From a virus, in the IMG/VR virus record IMGVR_UViG_3300017781_004450, positions 1 to 64,000 of that record: 64,000 nucleotides of DNA; one strand, 5' to 3'. Below, one piece after another: positions 8,289 to 15,379 of this stretch. The position numbers and the translations under genes were made by a program. The notes beneath the pieces were generated by a model that had not been told where the DNA came from, did not search any database, and was given only the letters and a program-made list of their open reading frames with translations. Each line of letters starts with the position of its first letter. The stretch's first letter is position 1.

Positions 8289-8569
8289 TTCTTTTTACCT
8301 TCCAGCTTTGCTAGTCTATTTTCTAACTCGTCGATTTTTGATGTGATCTTAGGATACTTAACACGCCAAGCATCTGGATCATCTTGTAACCAAGTCCAAC
8401 CCCAACGTACTGCTAGATAAGCAAGAAAGTTATCAAACTTTGCTACTGCCCATGTTGCCATTTTTGTGTCTTTAAACCAAAACAAGAATGCTGCGCCAAG
8501 TAGAGAACCTGCGATTGCTGTGTAAATCCACAAGCGATCAGTCGCCATTCTTTCTATCATTTCCCACAT
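8285..8569 (-). CDS. small membrane protein with C-terminal coiled coil
   Basis: A 94-residue protein with one clear transmembrane segment near residues 14-33 (WIYTAIAGSLLGAAFLFWF), a Trp-rich middle and a charged heptad-like tail (ITSKIDELENRLAKLEGKKK). It overlaps the next gene by ATGA and has a good AGGAGCG ribosome site. It lies in the lysis cassette; it could be a holin partner or a membrane anchor. No family recognised. Confidence 0.6.
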   Translation of the reverse strand: MWEMIERMATDRLWIYTAIAGSLLGAAFLFWFKDTKMATWAVAKFDNFLAYLAVRWGWTWLQDDPDAWRVKYPKITSKIDELENRLAKLEGKKK

Positions 8570-8594
8570 ATTCGCTCCTAGTTAATTATAGTAG

Positions 8595-8602
8595 TATTTA
8601 TT
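8595..8602 (-). promoter_or_regulatory. late-type -10 box (AATAAATA)
   Basis: AATAAATA on the minus strand about 25 bases upstream of the ATG at 8569, with AGGAGCG between. It overlaps the last base of the 53-aa lipoprotein stop codon. Likely drives the three small membrane genes. Confidence 0.4.
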
Positions 8603-8763
8603 TAAAATGCACAATTAACTTCAGCTTTGGGCTTGACGTTAGGTAGTTGTTTGGTATTTGTTGATTCGATGCTTACATCTACGCCAGGTTTAAGTTTACA
8701 GCGTAGTTGTTGACAGGAGGCAAGCATAACTAAACATGCTATTATGATCGCCCTTGTTAGCAC
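8602..8763 (-). CDS. 53-aa lipoprotein with GTG start
   Basis: A short reading frame starting at GTG 8763, which overlaps the TAG stop of the upstream lipoprotein by one base (TAGTG). It encodes a classic lipoprotein signal: a basic N-terminus (LTR), hydrophobic core (AIIIACLVML) and lipobox LASC with Cys17, then 36 polar residues with two more cysteines. The mature part (about 37 residues) has the size of an Rz1-type outer-membrane spanin. It lies directly after the two spanin-like genes, so it may be the true o-spanin or an accessory lysis lipoprotein. The evidence is the lipobox, the coupled start and the context. Confidence 0.65.
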   Translation of the reverse strand: MLTRAIIIACLVMLASCQQLRCKLKPGVDVSIESTNTKQLPNVKPKAEVNCAF

Positions 8764-9143
8764 TATTTTTCTTCGGCAGTTTCGCTTTCGTAGTACTCTT
8801 TATAAGCATCAATGATTTTGTTTTGCTTGATCATGTATGCACGGATTTGTGCATAATTTTTTCTGAAGTTTTCGTAATCTTCGTCTGTTAATCCTATGAT
8901 AACAGGATCAATGTTATTCTTTTCTAAGTCTGTAAATACTTGTTCTGCGTTTTCGCGATTAATTATGATCCAGCGAACTTGTTCTAGTGCTGCTGGTTCA
9001 GGTAAAGGTAAGTTTAATGGTCTGCGTTCAACTTCTGTTTTAAAAACTTCTAACGGCTTAATCGTACTACAACTAGTAAGTAACGTAGTTAGGATTAGCA
9101 AGTTCAGGACAAACAGAATTGACCTTTGACTTCTTTGTAGCAT
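8763..9143 (-). CDS. o-spanin-like lipoprotein
   Basis: A 126-residue protein with an N-terminal signal (SILFVLNLLILTTL) and lipobox LLTSC (Cys25), so it is probably anchored in the outer membrane after processing. The mature part is Glu/Lys-rich and helical, with a Pro-rich stretch (RRPLNLPLPEPAAL) typical of Rz1-like subunits. It overlaps the 3' end of the i-spanin-like gene by 71 bases in another frame, the architecture of Rz/Rz1 pairs. It is longer than most Rz1 proteins, leaving room for the alternative that the 53-aa lipoprotein downstream is the real partner. Confidence 0.7.
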   Translation of the reverse strand: MLQRSQRSILFVLNLLILTTLLTSCSTIKPLEVFKTEVERRPLNLPLPEPAALEQVRWIIINRENAEQVFTDLEKNNIDPVIIGLTDEDYENFRKNYAQIRAYMIKQNKIIDAYKEYYESETAEEK

Positions 9144-9558
9144 TTAACTCCTCTTCAGTTAACGGAGAACCGCCTATAATTTCAAAGCAACGTCTCTCGT
9201 GAACTTCATCTTTATTTAAAATTCTTTCAATGGACTTTGGTCTAGTTACTGATAAAGCCCCAATATCTCTCTTATCACCTGCTGCATTTAGTTTATTAAA
9301 TTTTTCATTTAGGTTTCTATTTGCAGTTTCTAGTACTCTATTTAAGTCCTCAAGGTCATTTCGGACTTTAATAATGGCTTCAAAATCTTTTTTCTGCTGT
9401 TCAATTACAGCCTTTTGCTCATTGATGCCATCTTCTAGTTTAACAATGTTTGCTTTTGCTGTGTCAAGATCTTTTTGTAATGCTTTCACATACATAAATC
9501 CGCCACCTGCCGCAGCAAGTACAACTAGAATCATTGCTATTCTAATACTACTGAACAA
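9073..9558 (-). CDS. i-spanin-like (Rz-type) inner-membrane protein
   Basis: A 161-residue protein with an uncleaved N-terminal membrane anchor (RIAMILVVLAAAGGGFMYV, about residues 6-24), then a long coiled coil (about 25-95) and a C-terminal globular part containing two cysteines. This is the topology of an i-spanin, which spans the periplasm and with its lipoprotein partner fuses inner and outer membranes in the last step of lysis. The 3' end overlaps the lipoprotein gene by 71 bases. It starts inside the end of the ACP-like gene. Confidence 0.72.
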   Translation of the reverse strand: MFSSIRIAMILVVLAAAGGGFMYVKALQKDLDTAKANIVKLEDGINEQKAVIEQQKKDFEAIIKVRNDLEDLNRVLETANRNLNEKFNKLNAAGDKRDIGALSVTRPKSIERILNKDEVHERRCFEIIGGSPLTEEELNATKKSKVNSVCPELANPNYVTY

Positions 9559-9778
9559 TGTTCTTCTCCACCTCGTTTAGTAAGTCTTGTACTGTTTCAA
9601 TGTTAAATGTATCTTCTTCTGGAATATTGATTTCTAATTTTTTACAAACTTGATCAGTAACATCAACAATGTCAAAATCATCTCCATCTAAATCATCAAT
9701 GAAATGACTTGCTTCAGTGATCTCTTTTCCAGTACCGAAATGTCTTTCCAGTACTTGCATGACTTGCTCTTTCCACAT
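9548..9778 (-). CDS. acyl-carrier-protein-like protein lacking the carrier serine
   Basis: A 76-residue acidic four-helix protein that aligns over its whole length with bacterial ACP: 'FIDDLDGDDFDIVD' matches FVEDLGADSLDTVE and 'INIPEEDTFNIETVQDLL' matches EIPDEEAEKITTVQ. The serine that takes the 4'-phosphopantetheine arm (DSL) is replaced by Asp (D-D-F), so it cannot carry acyl groups in the usual way. It may bind an ACP partner as a decoy or have become structural (inference). It lies between the endolysin/47-aa pair and the i-spanin in the lysis cassette, with a TATAAATA box upstream. Confidence 0.7.
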   Translation of the reverse strand: MWKEQVMQVLERHFGTGKEITEASHFIDDLDGDDFDIVDVTDQVCKKLEINIPEEDTFNIETVQDLLNEVEKNIVQ

Positions 9779-9781
9779 AAT

Positions 9782-9925
9782 TTAATCCTCGTTAGTTTGT
9801 GCTTCGTATTTATACCTTGGATATTGACACACTACTATCTCTATTGGCTTATTGTCTCCATCCTTAAATGTTTCGACTAATCGGCCTTCGTGTTCTCTTC
9901 CACAGTTTTGACAAACTCCGGACAT
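9782..9925 (-). CDS. 47-aa CxxC mini-protein
   Basis: A short frame directly after the endolysin stop. The ATG at 9925 is preceded by GGAG at good spacing. The product begins MSGVCQNCGREHEG, a single CxxC knuckle, and then is mostly charged with a third cysteine. It ends 3 bases before the ACP-like start codon. It may be a small zinc-binding protein or part of a larger metal site formed as a dimer. Function unknown. Confidence 0.55.
   Translation of the reverse strand: MSGVCQNCGREHEGRLVETFKDGDNKPIEIVVCQYPRYKYEAQTNED
9807..9814 (-). promoter_or_regulatory. late promoter box, exact TATAAATA
   Basis: An exact match to the T4 late -10 consensus on the minus strand, inside the 47-aa gene and about 28 bases before the ATG of the ACP-like gene, which has its own GAGGA ribosome site. 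Probably drives the ACP-like/spanin block late in infection. Confidence 0.6.
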
Positions 9926-9926
9926 T

Positions 9927-10766
9927 CTACTCCATCAACTTAGCAAGGGTCTTAGGACCTACAATGCCGTCTGCAACTAAACCATTTTTGGTTTGCCACT
10001 CTTTAACAGCCTTTTCAGTACCAGGACCAAAGTCGCCGTCTGCTGCAATACCAAGTTTCTCTTGCATTTGCATAACTGCTGCACCTTTTGCTCCTACTCT
10101 TAAAATACCAACAACTGGTGCTGGTGCTTTACTAGGATCAAAGTTTCCACCTAATACATCTAAGAAATGTTTAAAATGTTTTTTACGATCTTCAAGGCCT
10201 ACTGTTCCGCCGTTAACCTTTTTACTCATAGCAACAATATCTTGATTGTCAGCCATAGCATTAATATTTCTTGTGTCCCAGAACCAACATGCACTTTCTA
10301 ATGCACCTTTGATAGTAGTTACATAATCAATTACTTCTTCAGCAGTCATGCCAATTGTTTTACCAAAGTCAGCATAGTTAGCACGACCAGTTAATTGAAT
10401 AACACCTCTACCACGGAAACGCCAACCATCTCCTGATGCTGTATCTCCATTACCAATTCTATTTGCGTATGTTACGTTTGCAATTTTTTCTGGTTGTCTT
10501 GCATATTCGTTTGCATCTCTGCCACCACGTGCAAAGTATTTTCCAAATACTGCATCTAATGCTTTTGCACTATAGTTTAAATTTTCTTCAAGTACTCTAA
10601 AGTTAAGACTTTCGTGAGCGCATTGTGCTAAAAATCCTGCTGCTCTATCGACAGTATCAATTTCATACTTAGGAAGCATCTCAAGAAGTGCTTCATACCA
10701 TTCGTCTACTTTACTGTTACCGTGCAATACTTCTGCACACATCTCTTTTGTAAACTCAAATTTCAT
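9927..10766 (-). CDS. endolysin: GH19 chitinase-like domain plus peptidoglycan-binding domain
   Basis: A 279-residue cell-wall hydrolase. The N-terminal two thirds are a glycoside hydrolase 19 lysozyme/chitinase domain: 'FLAQCAHESLNFRVLEENL' provides the catalytic Glu region and 'FRGRGVIQLTGRANYADFG' the conserved substrate-cleft block. The last 65 residues are a PG_binding_1 repeat (LGIAADGDFGPGTEKAV ... GIVGPKTLAKLM). There is no signal peptide, so export depends on a holin. It starts one base into the stop of the upstream gene and heads the lysis genes. The domain order (catalytic then binding) is common in marine phage endolysins. Confidence 0.92.
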   Translation of the reverse strand: MKFEFTKEMCAEVLHGNSKVDEWYEALLEMLPKYEIDTVDRAAGFLAQCAHESLNFRVLEENLNYSAKALDAVFGKYFARGGRDANEYARQPEKIANVTYANRIGNGDTASGDGWRFRGRGVIQLTGRANYADFGKTIGMTAEEVIDYVTTIKGALESACWFWDTRNINAMADNQDIVAMSKKVNGGTVGLEDRKKHFKHFLDVLGGNFDPSKAPAPVVGILRVGAKGAAVMQMQEKLGIAADGDFGPGTEKAVKEWQTKNGLVADGIVGPKTLAKLME

Positions 10767-11518
10767 TATTCAATCCTTTGTAATATCATGGACTTCTGTC
10801 CATTAGTAAATACGAAGTCAGCGCCAACTTTATTAATATTATAGTCGCCTAGTACTTTGCTTAACCAAAATGTTTCAGCAGAAGCATCTAAACCAATATC
10901 TGAAGTTGCATCAAGACCTTCGATTATATCTTTTGTTGCGCCCTCTTTAATCCATTTCATTTTAATAACATTACCGAAGGGCTTATAAAATGTAATGATA
11001 TCATCTTTAAGTTCTAAGTTATCCATAAGTGTTTTAGTAAAGAAAGACTTAACTTCGTCTGTTCTTACTTGGGCTAACTTTGCTTCATACATTTGTTTGT
11101 CTGAAGGAATAACTTTGCTTAAATTTTCTGTTGTTGCTAACATCTTGTCGTTGTCTTTATAGTACTGAAACTTCCAATCTTCTATACCAGTTAGTTTAGT
11201 TACACCGTACAATAAATCTTTAATGTTTTCTGCTATTTTTTTATTTCTTTCAATCTCTACAAATACAGAATATTCACCTTCTTCGTTTTCACCTGAGCTA
11301 ACATCTGCATCAAGTACAAATGAAAATCCTTTTTCGATAAACTCCATTAAATCTCTTGCTGGGTATCTATCTTTTGCTTGGAATGTTACAACGCATACAT
11401 CTCTATCCTCTCCCATCTTTGATCTAAACTTATCTACTTCAAACATAGGATATACTAGATCTACTAAATCATTTTTACGTAGACCTTCTTCTAATACTTT
11501 ATTGTGCTGCTGTGTCAT
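10766..11518 (-). CDS. conserved T4-like phage protein, unknown function
   Basis: A 250-residue soluble protein. The N-terminal half carries 'VYPMFEVDKFRSKMGEDRDV' and 'YPARDLMEFIEKGFSFVLDADV', which I associate with hypotheticals of marine T4-like phages; the second half is helical with 'FFTKTLMDNLELKDD' and ends in a beta-rich segment. No cysteine cluster, nucleotide-binding motif or membrane segment is seen. It overlaps the next upstream gene by 20 bases and the endolysin start by one base, so the three are co-translated. Possibly a virion or assembly protein, by late context only. Confidence 0.65.
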   Translation of the reverse strand: MTQQHNKVLEEGLRKNDLVDLVYPMFEVDKFRSKMGEDRDVCVVTFQAKDRYPARDLMEFIEKGFSFVLDADVSSGENEEGEYSVFVEIERNKKIAENIKDLLYGVTKLTGIEDWKFQYYKDNDKMLATTENLSKVIPSDKQMYEAKLAQVRTDEVKSFFTKTLMDNLELKDDIITFYKPFGNVIKMKWIKEGATKDIIEGLDATSDIGLDASAETFWLSKVLGDYNINKVGADFVFTNGQKSMILQRIE

Positions 11519-12035
11519 CTGCTGGCGCCTCTTGTTGAGCTGCTACTTCTTGTGCTGGCTCAAGGTTCATATTAACTGCATTGTTCGCTAAGATATCATC
11601 TACTTTATTTCTATCAAGGTTCTTATAACCGCGATCAATATTCTTCATTAAACGTTTTGGCATGGCAATTTTAACCATCCAAATGTTATCGTAGTCGATT
11701 TTACCTTTTCTTGTACCAGGTCTAATATCGTCTACTGCTTTAATCTTTCTAACCTTAGCAATAGCAGATTCTGCAAAGCCTACTTTACAACCGTATTCTT
11801 TTAATCTTTTACCGCCTTGTGGCTCAGGCATATTTTCATATGGCCACATAAAAGTACATTCAACAAAGTATCGTGATTCGTTAGGACCAGCGACTAATTC
11901 ACCATCTAGCCAGCCATCATAAACATATACATCTAACTCATCTAAAACACGTTCAAAGTCTTTTAGTATATTTAGGCTGTTATTTGAACCATAAATTTGT
12001 TCAATGTTTCCAATAATATCTTTAGTAGTTGCCAT
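11499..12035 (-). CDS. conserved T4-like phage protein, unknown function
   Basis: A 178-residue protein with an Ala/Gln/Glu-rich unstructured tail (EPAQEVAAQQEAPADD). The folded part contains 'VLDELDVYVYDGWLDGELV' and 'YFVECTFMWPYENMPEPQGG', with 'KRLKEYGC' before a basic region. Its immediate coupling to the 250-aa protein (20-base overlap) suggests that the two work together. A CATAAATA late box lies about 30 bases upstream with AGGAG between. No function recognised. Confidence 0.65.
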   Translation of the reverse strand: MATTKDIIGNIEQIYGSNNSLNILKDFERVLDELDVYVYDGWLDGELVAGPNESRYFVECTFMWPYENMPEPQGGKRLKEYGCKVGFAESAIAKVRKIKAVDDIRPGTRKGKIDYDNIWMVKIAMPKRLMKNIDRGYKNLDRNKVDDILANNAVNMNLEPAQEVAAQQEAPADDTAAQ

Positions 12036-12065
12036 TTGAGATTTCCTGTTCTCCTATTGTTATTG

Positions 12066-12073
12066 TATTTATG
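12066..12073 (-). promoter_or_regulatory. late-type -10 box (CATAAATA) with leader
   Basis: CATAAATA on the minus strand, 30 bases before the ATG at 12035, with AGGAGAACAGG in between as ribosome site. One mismatch to the T4 late consensus. Likely promoter for the 11499-12035/10766/endolysin operon. Confidence 0.5.
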
Positions 12074-12112
12074 CTCAAATTTAAACTAAGAGCTTTATAT
12101 ATGAATATATCG

Positions 12113-12120
12113 AGTAAATA
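12113..12120 (+). promoter_or_regulatory. late -10 box, leaderless arrangement (AGTAAATA-N5-ATG)
   Basis: AGTAAATA, spacer TTAGT, then ATG at 12126, which opens a 26-codon frame leading into phoH. The same 5-base spacing is seen at many other starts in this genome. Confidence 0.5.
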
Positions 12121-12125
12121 TTAGT

Positions 12126-12206
12126 ATGTTCGAACACGGACTTAACATCGCTAATATAGGTATAACTCTGTGTTTGAGCCCAACAAAGCACGGAGGAAAT
12201 GCTTAA
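12126..12206 (+). CDS. 26-aa leader peptide upstream of phoH
   Basis: A short frame (MFEHGLNIANIG... ending GGNA) that begins 5 bases after a late box and stops one base before the phoH ATG (TAA-T-ATG). The GGAGG ribosome site of phoH lies inside its last codons, so ribosomes finishing the leader could reinitiate at phoH. No second start or competing frame explains the spacing. Whether the peptide has a role or only couples translation is unknown; a chance frame cannot be excluded. Confidence 0.45.
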   Translation: MFEHGLNIANIGITLCLSPTKHGGNA

Positions 12207-12207
12207 T

Positions 12208-12924
12208 ATGAAGAGTAAAAGAAAACAATCTCACCACTCACAAAACTTCAACAACGTAATAAACATTAATGAAAAGACACGCAAACGTGTAGTCCTAACT
12301 CCAAAAAACAAAGCTCAAGAAACATACTTAGAAATGCTGAACAATGCAGATTCACATATTGTATTTGCATGTGGTCCAGCAGGTACGGGTAAAACCATGC
12401 TAGGTGTACAATGGGCTATTGATGCTTGGAAAGATGGAAACTTTGAAAAAATTATTGTTACGAGACCAGCAGTTAGTGTAGACGAACAACATGGCTTTTT
12501 ACCAGGAGATCTTAATGAAAAGATGGCTCCATGGACAAGGCCAATATTTGATGTCTTTTCCGATAACTTCTGTCAACGTGAAGTCGAGCGACAAATGAGA
12601 GAAAGTATTCTGGAGATTAGTCCTTTAGCATATATGCGAGGAAGAACCTTTAAAAACTCTGTAATAATTGCAGATGAAATGCAAAACGCAACGCCTAGTC
12701 AAATGAAAATGCTTCTCACAAGATTAGGTGAAGGATCTAAGATGGTGGTAACCGGTGACTTGCAACAGGCAGATCGCCCTAGCAACAACGGCTTACTTGA
12801 GTTCCTTGGGTTATATAATAACTTCCGTAACCATCAATATGTTGATATATGTCAGTTTGACAAAACGCATATTGAAAGGCATGAAGCAGTAAAAGAGATT
12901 CTAGAGATCTACGGAGATCAGTAA
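12208..12924 (+). CDS. phoH: PhoH-like ATPase
   Basis: A 238-residue P-loop protein of the PhoH family, one of the commonest genes in marine phages. The Walker A is GPAGTGKT (56-63) and the Walker B region is 'VIIADEMQNATPSQMKMLL', followed by the conserved 'MVVTGDLQQAD'. Roles in RNA metabolism or phosphate stress are proposed for the family but not settled. An upstream in-frame ATG at 12199 exists but sits only 2 bases after the GGAGG site, so the ATG at 12208 is the better start. It is the only plus-strand gene in its neighbourhood apart from its leader. Confidence 0.93.
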   Translation: MKSKRKQSHHSQNFNNVININEKTRKRVVLTPKNKAQETYLEMLNNADSHIVFACGPAGTGKTMLGVQWAIDAWKDGNFEKIIVTRPAVSVDEQHGFLPGDLNEKMAPWTRPIFDVFSDNFCQREVERQMRESILEISPLAYMRGRTFKNSVIIADEMQNATPSQMKMLLTRLGEGSKMVVTGDLQQADRPSNNGLLEFLGLYNNFRNHQYVDICQFDKTHIERHEAVKEILEIYGDQ

Positions 12925-12927
12925 AAG

Positions 12928-12953
12928 ATAAGGGAGCGTAAAACCTCCCTTAT
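12928..12953. terminator. hairpin between convergent phoH and ferredoxin operons
   Basis: A perfect 9-bp stem (ATAAGGGAG / CTCCCTTAT) with an 8-base loop, located between the ends of convergent operons, with TTCTT following on the plus strand and TCTTTT on the minus strand. It would act as a bidirectional terminator; it overlaps the stop codon of the 37-aa gene. Confidence 0.6.
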
Positions 12954-13063
12954 TCTTCTTGGAATCTATCGCGGAGTGAGTCTAAAAGCTCAATAAGCTC
13001 GTCTATGAGATTTTGATCTTGTTGTTGAGCTGTGTCAACTTCTACTTCTATTTTGATTTTCAT
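12950..13063 (-). CDS. 37-aa acidic helical mini-protein
   Basis: A short frame translationally coupled to the ferredoxin gene (TAATG overlap). The product is a short beta strand ([10 protein letters not shown]) followed by an amphipathic acidic helix (LIDELIELLDSLRDRFQEE). The size is typical of an oligomerising helix or a partner peptide. The coupling makes it likely to be translated; the function is unknown. Confidence 0.5.
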   Translation of the reverse strand: MKIKIEVEVDTAQQQDQNLIDELIELLDSLRDRFQEE

Positions 13064-13413
13064 TAGTCTATTTGTACTGCGGGTATAGCTTTAAATAATT
13101 TTGTTTTATCTTCTTTGTAGTTCTCTTTTGCAAAGTCTATATAGTCTTCCATAGGTGGTTGTTCGTCTGCAATGTTTGGCCAGTTAGCGTCATTAGAAAA
13201 ATATTGATTATGCTTAAACCATTTGTTATCTTCGTCATCAGTTTGCCATATTGCATCTTCAGGACATTCAGGAACACACACTCCGCAATCAATACATTCA
13301 TCAGGATTAATTACTAGCATGTTTTCACCCTCATAAAAACAATCTACAGGGCAAACACTTACACAGGTTGTGTGTTTACAGTTAATACATTTGTCGTCAA
13401 CTACATGAGTCAT
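13063..13413 (-). CDS. fdxA: FdxA-type 7Fe ferredoxin
   Basis: A 116-residue ferredoxin with the layout of bacterial FdxA/FdI ([3Fe-4S] plus [4Fe-4S]). The first cluster region is '[17 protein letters not shown]' (Cys9, 17, 21) with the FdxA signature PVDCFYEG, and the second is '[18 protein letters not shown]'. The C-terminal tail after residue 75 is longer and differs from cellular FdxA. It would be a low-potential electron carrier in the host cytoplasm. Cyanophages carry plant-type [2Fe-2S] ferredoxins; a bacterial 7Fe type is unusual for a phage. It could supply electrons for the many radical SAM enzymes or IscU cluster assembly encoded here (inference). It is followed by a coupled 37-aa gene. 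Confidence 0.92.
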   Translation of the reverse strand: MTHVVDDKCINCKHTTCVSVCPVDCFYEGENMLVINPDECIDCGVCVPECPEDAIWQTDDEDNKWFKHNQYFSNDANWPNIADEQPPMEDYIDFAKENYKEDKTKLFKAIPAVQID

Positions 13414-13414
13414 T

Positions 13415-13660
13415 TTATACTAGCCAATTATATATAGCCCTTAATGCTAATAATAGATACATACCTTCCATTAATGCCCTAGGTATATCTTTATCTTTAA
13501 TACCAAAGTAAATCCACATTGCACAACTAACTGTAGCAACTGCCCAGCCTATCCATTGTGTTTCTGGATTAGCGTCTGAAAGAATAAAAGCAGCAATAAT
13601 TGCAAGTAAGAAACCAACCCACCTAGGACCATCTATGTCGTGGTAGTATCTTATCTTCAT
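13415..13660 (-). CDS. small membrane protein (three hydrophobic segments)
   Basis: An 81-residue protein with hydrophobic stretches at about 14-30 ([17 protein letters not shown]), 36-52 ([18 protein letters not shown]) and 60-79 ([19 protein letters not shown]). The 'WIGW..A..SC.MWI.FGIKDKD.PRA.ME..YLLLA' pattern resembles small PnuC- or PQ-loop-like membrane proteins found near nucleotide genes in marine phages, but it is too short for a full transporter. It overlaps the clamp loader stop by 4 bases. Function unknown. Confidence 0.65.
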   Translation of the reverse strand: MKIRYYHDIDGPRWVGFLLAIIAAFILSDANPETQWIGWAVATVSCAMWIYFGIKDKDIPRALMEGMYLLLALRAIYNWLV

Positions 13661-14571
13661 AGTCTTGCTAACTTAATTAATGTTGCAGCCAAGTTAATCT
13701 CTGGATCAGCAACAAGTGTATGATCTACTAGTCCTTGTTTAATAACAATTACTGCTGTGTCTTGTTTTTCTTCTTCACCGAATATTTCTAAATTATCATA
13801 AAGCCAACGATAGATCTCTTCCATTTCCTCAGCACGTACTTTACCACAAAGCAGTTTACGTGCTTGTGTAATCTTACCTTCTTTAAATAGTTCAACCATT
13901 TCAAACTTCCAGTCAGCTTCACCTTCGTCACCTCTAGTAGGCGAACTTAGTTTAGTACCACTGACGTTTTGTTGCACCATATTAATACATTTACGTAAGT
14001 CTGGGTATGCTACCTTAACATAATTATCAAGTGTATCTAATTCAAACTCTATGTTTTCTTCAACAAGAATAGTTGCAACCCTTGCAGTAAATTCTGTCTG
14101 ATCAATCTTCTCAATATGAAAGCCTTGACACCTGCTGTGAATAGCAGGAATAATTCTATTAGGGTAGTTACAAGTTAAAACAAATCTTGATGTGCTATGA
14201 TATTCTTCCATAACACCACGCAATGCCGCTTGTGCATTAGGCGACAAGTAATCAGCCTCATCTAATAGTACAACCTTAAATGGACCAAATGGAATAGTTT
14301 GTACAAAGCCTGTAATCTTATCTCGAATTTCATCAACAGAGTTATTTCTACTAGCATTAAGTTCTAGTACATCATATCCTTCAATGCCTAGTTCATTAAC
14401 AAGCATCTTTGCCATAGTAGTTTTACCGATACCGGCTGCGCCACTAAACAACAAATGCGGAATACTTTCATCTTTGACCCATGCTTGTACCTGTGCTTTC
14501 TGATGATTGTCTCTAAAAACATAATCTTCAAGTTTCTTAGGACGATACTTTTCTACCCATAACTCTTTCAT
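13657..14571 (-). CDS. sliding clamp loader ATPase subunit (T4 gp44-like)
   Basis: A 304-residue AAA+ clamp loader of the RFC small-subunit/T4 gp44 type that opens the sliding clamp for the phage polymerase. It starts 'ELWVEKYRPKKLEDYV', the RFC box typical of the family. The Walker A is GAAGIGKT (44-51), Walker B LLDEAD (102-107), sensor 1 'VLTCNYPNRI' and the SRC arginine-finger motif at 145-147. The C-terminal helical collar is complete. It overlaps both neighbours by 4 bases. A consensus sigma70 promoter lies just upstream inside the nucleotidyltransferase gene, so it is probably expressed early. Confidence 0.95.
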   Translation of the reverse strand: MKELWVEKYRPKKLEDYVFRDNHQKAQVQAWVKDESIPHLLFSGAAGIGKTTMAKMLVNELGIEGYDVLELNASRNNSVDEIRDKITGFVQTIPFGPFKVVLLDEADYLSPNAQAALRGVMEEYHSTSRFVLTCNYPNRIIPAIHSRCQGFHIEKIDQTEFTARVATILVEENIEFELDTLDNYVKVAYPDLRKCINMVQQNVSGTKLSSPTRGDEGEADWKFEMVELFKEGKITQARKLLCGKVRAEEMEEIYRWLYDNLEIFGEEEKQDTAVIVIKQGLVDHTLVADPEINLAATLIKLARL

Positions 14572-14978
14572 TCCGACTCCTTAATGCGTTTTCTCAAATT
14601 AGTTGTACTAAATGAGTGTTGTCTTTTATTATAGTGTATTTTAATATTTTTGTCAACACATATTTGTTTGGCAGTAAAGTCTTTATCTTTGTATTCTTCA
14701 CCAATAAAACGTATATCTATTCCGTATGTAAGAAAAATGTCCGTTAAGTCTTTTTCGGATTCATAAGGAATAATTTCGTCAATATACTTACAACCTTCAA
14801 GTTGTACATAACGCTCAAACACACTTTGGATTGGCTTATTCTTATTGGGTCTATCGATTGTAGGATCTGTTTGCAAACCAACAATCATATAGTCGCAGTT
14901 TGCTCTTGCTTCTTTAAGCATAGCAACATGTCCACTATGGAACAAGTCAAATGATGATGCTGTAAACCCTCGTGTCAA
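14568..14978 (-). CDS. TagD/RfaE-type cytidylyltransferase-like protein
   Basis: A 136-residue nucleotidyltransferase of the glycerol-3-phosphate cytidylyltransferase-like family. It carries the HxGH motif as DLFHSGH (11-17), 'RYVQLEGCKYIDEIIPY' in the middle and 'SFSTTNLRKRI' at the end, equivalent to the ISTTxxxxRI motif. Such enzymes activate a sugar or polyol phosphate with CTP or ATP. With KdsA, a phosphomannomutase-like HAD and a glycosyltransferase elsewhere in the window, a role in making an activated sugar is plausible (inference). It is coupled to mazG and the clamp loader by 4-base overlaps. Confidence 0.85.
   Translation of the reverse strand: MTRGFTASSFDLFHSGHVAMLKEARANCDYMIVGLQTDPTIDRPNKNKPIQSVFERYVQLEGCKYIDEIIPYESEKDLTDIFLTYGIDIRFIGEEYKDKDFTAKQICVDKNIKIHYNKRQHSFSTTNLRKRIKESE
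14628..14656 (-). promoter_or_regulatory. sigma70 promoter TTGACA-N17-TATAAT
   Basis: A perfect consensus on the minus strand: -35 at 14651-14656, -10 at 14628-14633, with a 17-base spacer. It lies inside the nucleotidyltransferase gene and about 57 bases before the clamp loader ATG, giving that gene an early internal promoter. Confidence 0.7.
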
Positions 14979-15379
14979 AGATCACCTTCTTGTCTGTTTT
15001 CTGAATAGTGAACATCAAACTCACCACCCGGATAACGCTTCTTTAATTTGTTAACATTCTCTGCTACGACCTCATTAGGATCCAGCCCCAATGCACGGCA
15101 ACTATTGACCCAATACCAAATAATATCGCCAAGTTCTCGTTTAGCATGAAACTTAGTTTCATCGTCCATAGGTTTACCTTGAAATATACATTTCTTAACA
15201 ATTTCTGCAAATTCGCCTCCTTCTGATGCAATACCAATAGCACCTGTCATTAATAATGAAATATTAACTTCGTCATTTAATTCATGTAAACGAGCCTGTG
15301 TATAAGCCCAATCGTTTGATTCTTCTGATGTTACTTCTTTTACAAAGTCTTTATACTTGTTTAGATCTACTGTAGACAT
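14975..15379 (-). CDS. mazG: MazG-like nucleotide pyrophosphohydrolase
   Basis: A 134-residue all-helical NTP pyrophosphohydrolase of the MazG family. The metal-binding pattern ExxE(n)ExxD is present as E56-F-A-E59 in 'SEGGEFAEIVKK' and E82-L-G-D85 in 'KRELGDIIWYW'. Single-domain MazG proteins are very common in marine phages, where they hydrolyse (d)NTPs, with dGTP/dCTP reported as substrates. It is the first gene of the mazG-nucleotidyltransferase-clamp loader-membrane protein-ferredoxin operon, driven by a consensus sigma70 promoter, with an AAAGGAA ribosome site. Confidence 0.9.
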   Translation of the reverse strand: MSTVDLNKYKDFVKEVTSEESNDWAYTQARLHELNDEVNISLLMTGAIGIASEGGEFAEIVKKCIFQGKPMDDETKFHAKRELGDIIWYWVNSCRALGLDPNEVVAENVNKLKKRYPGGEFDVHYSENRQEGDL

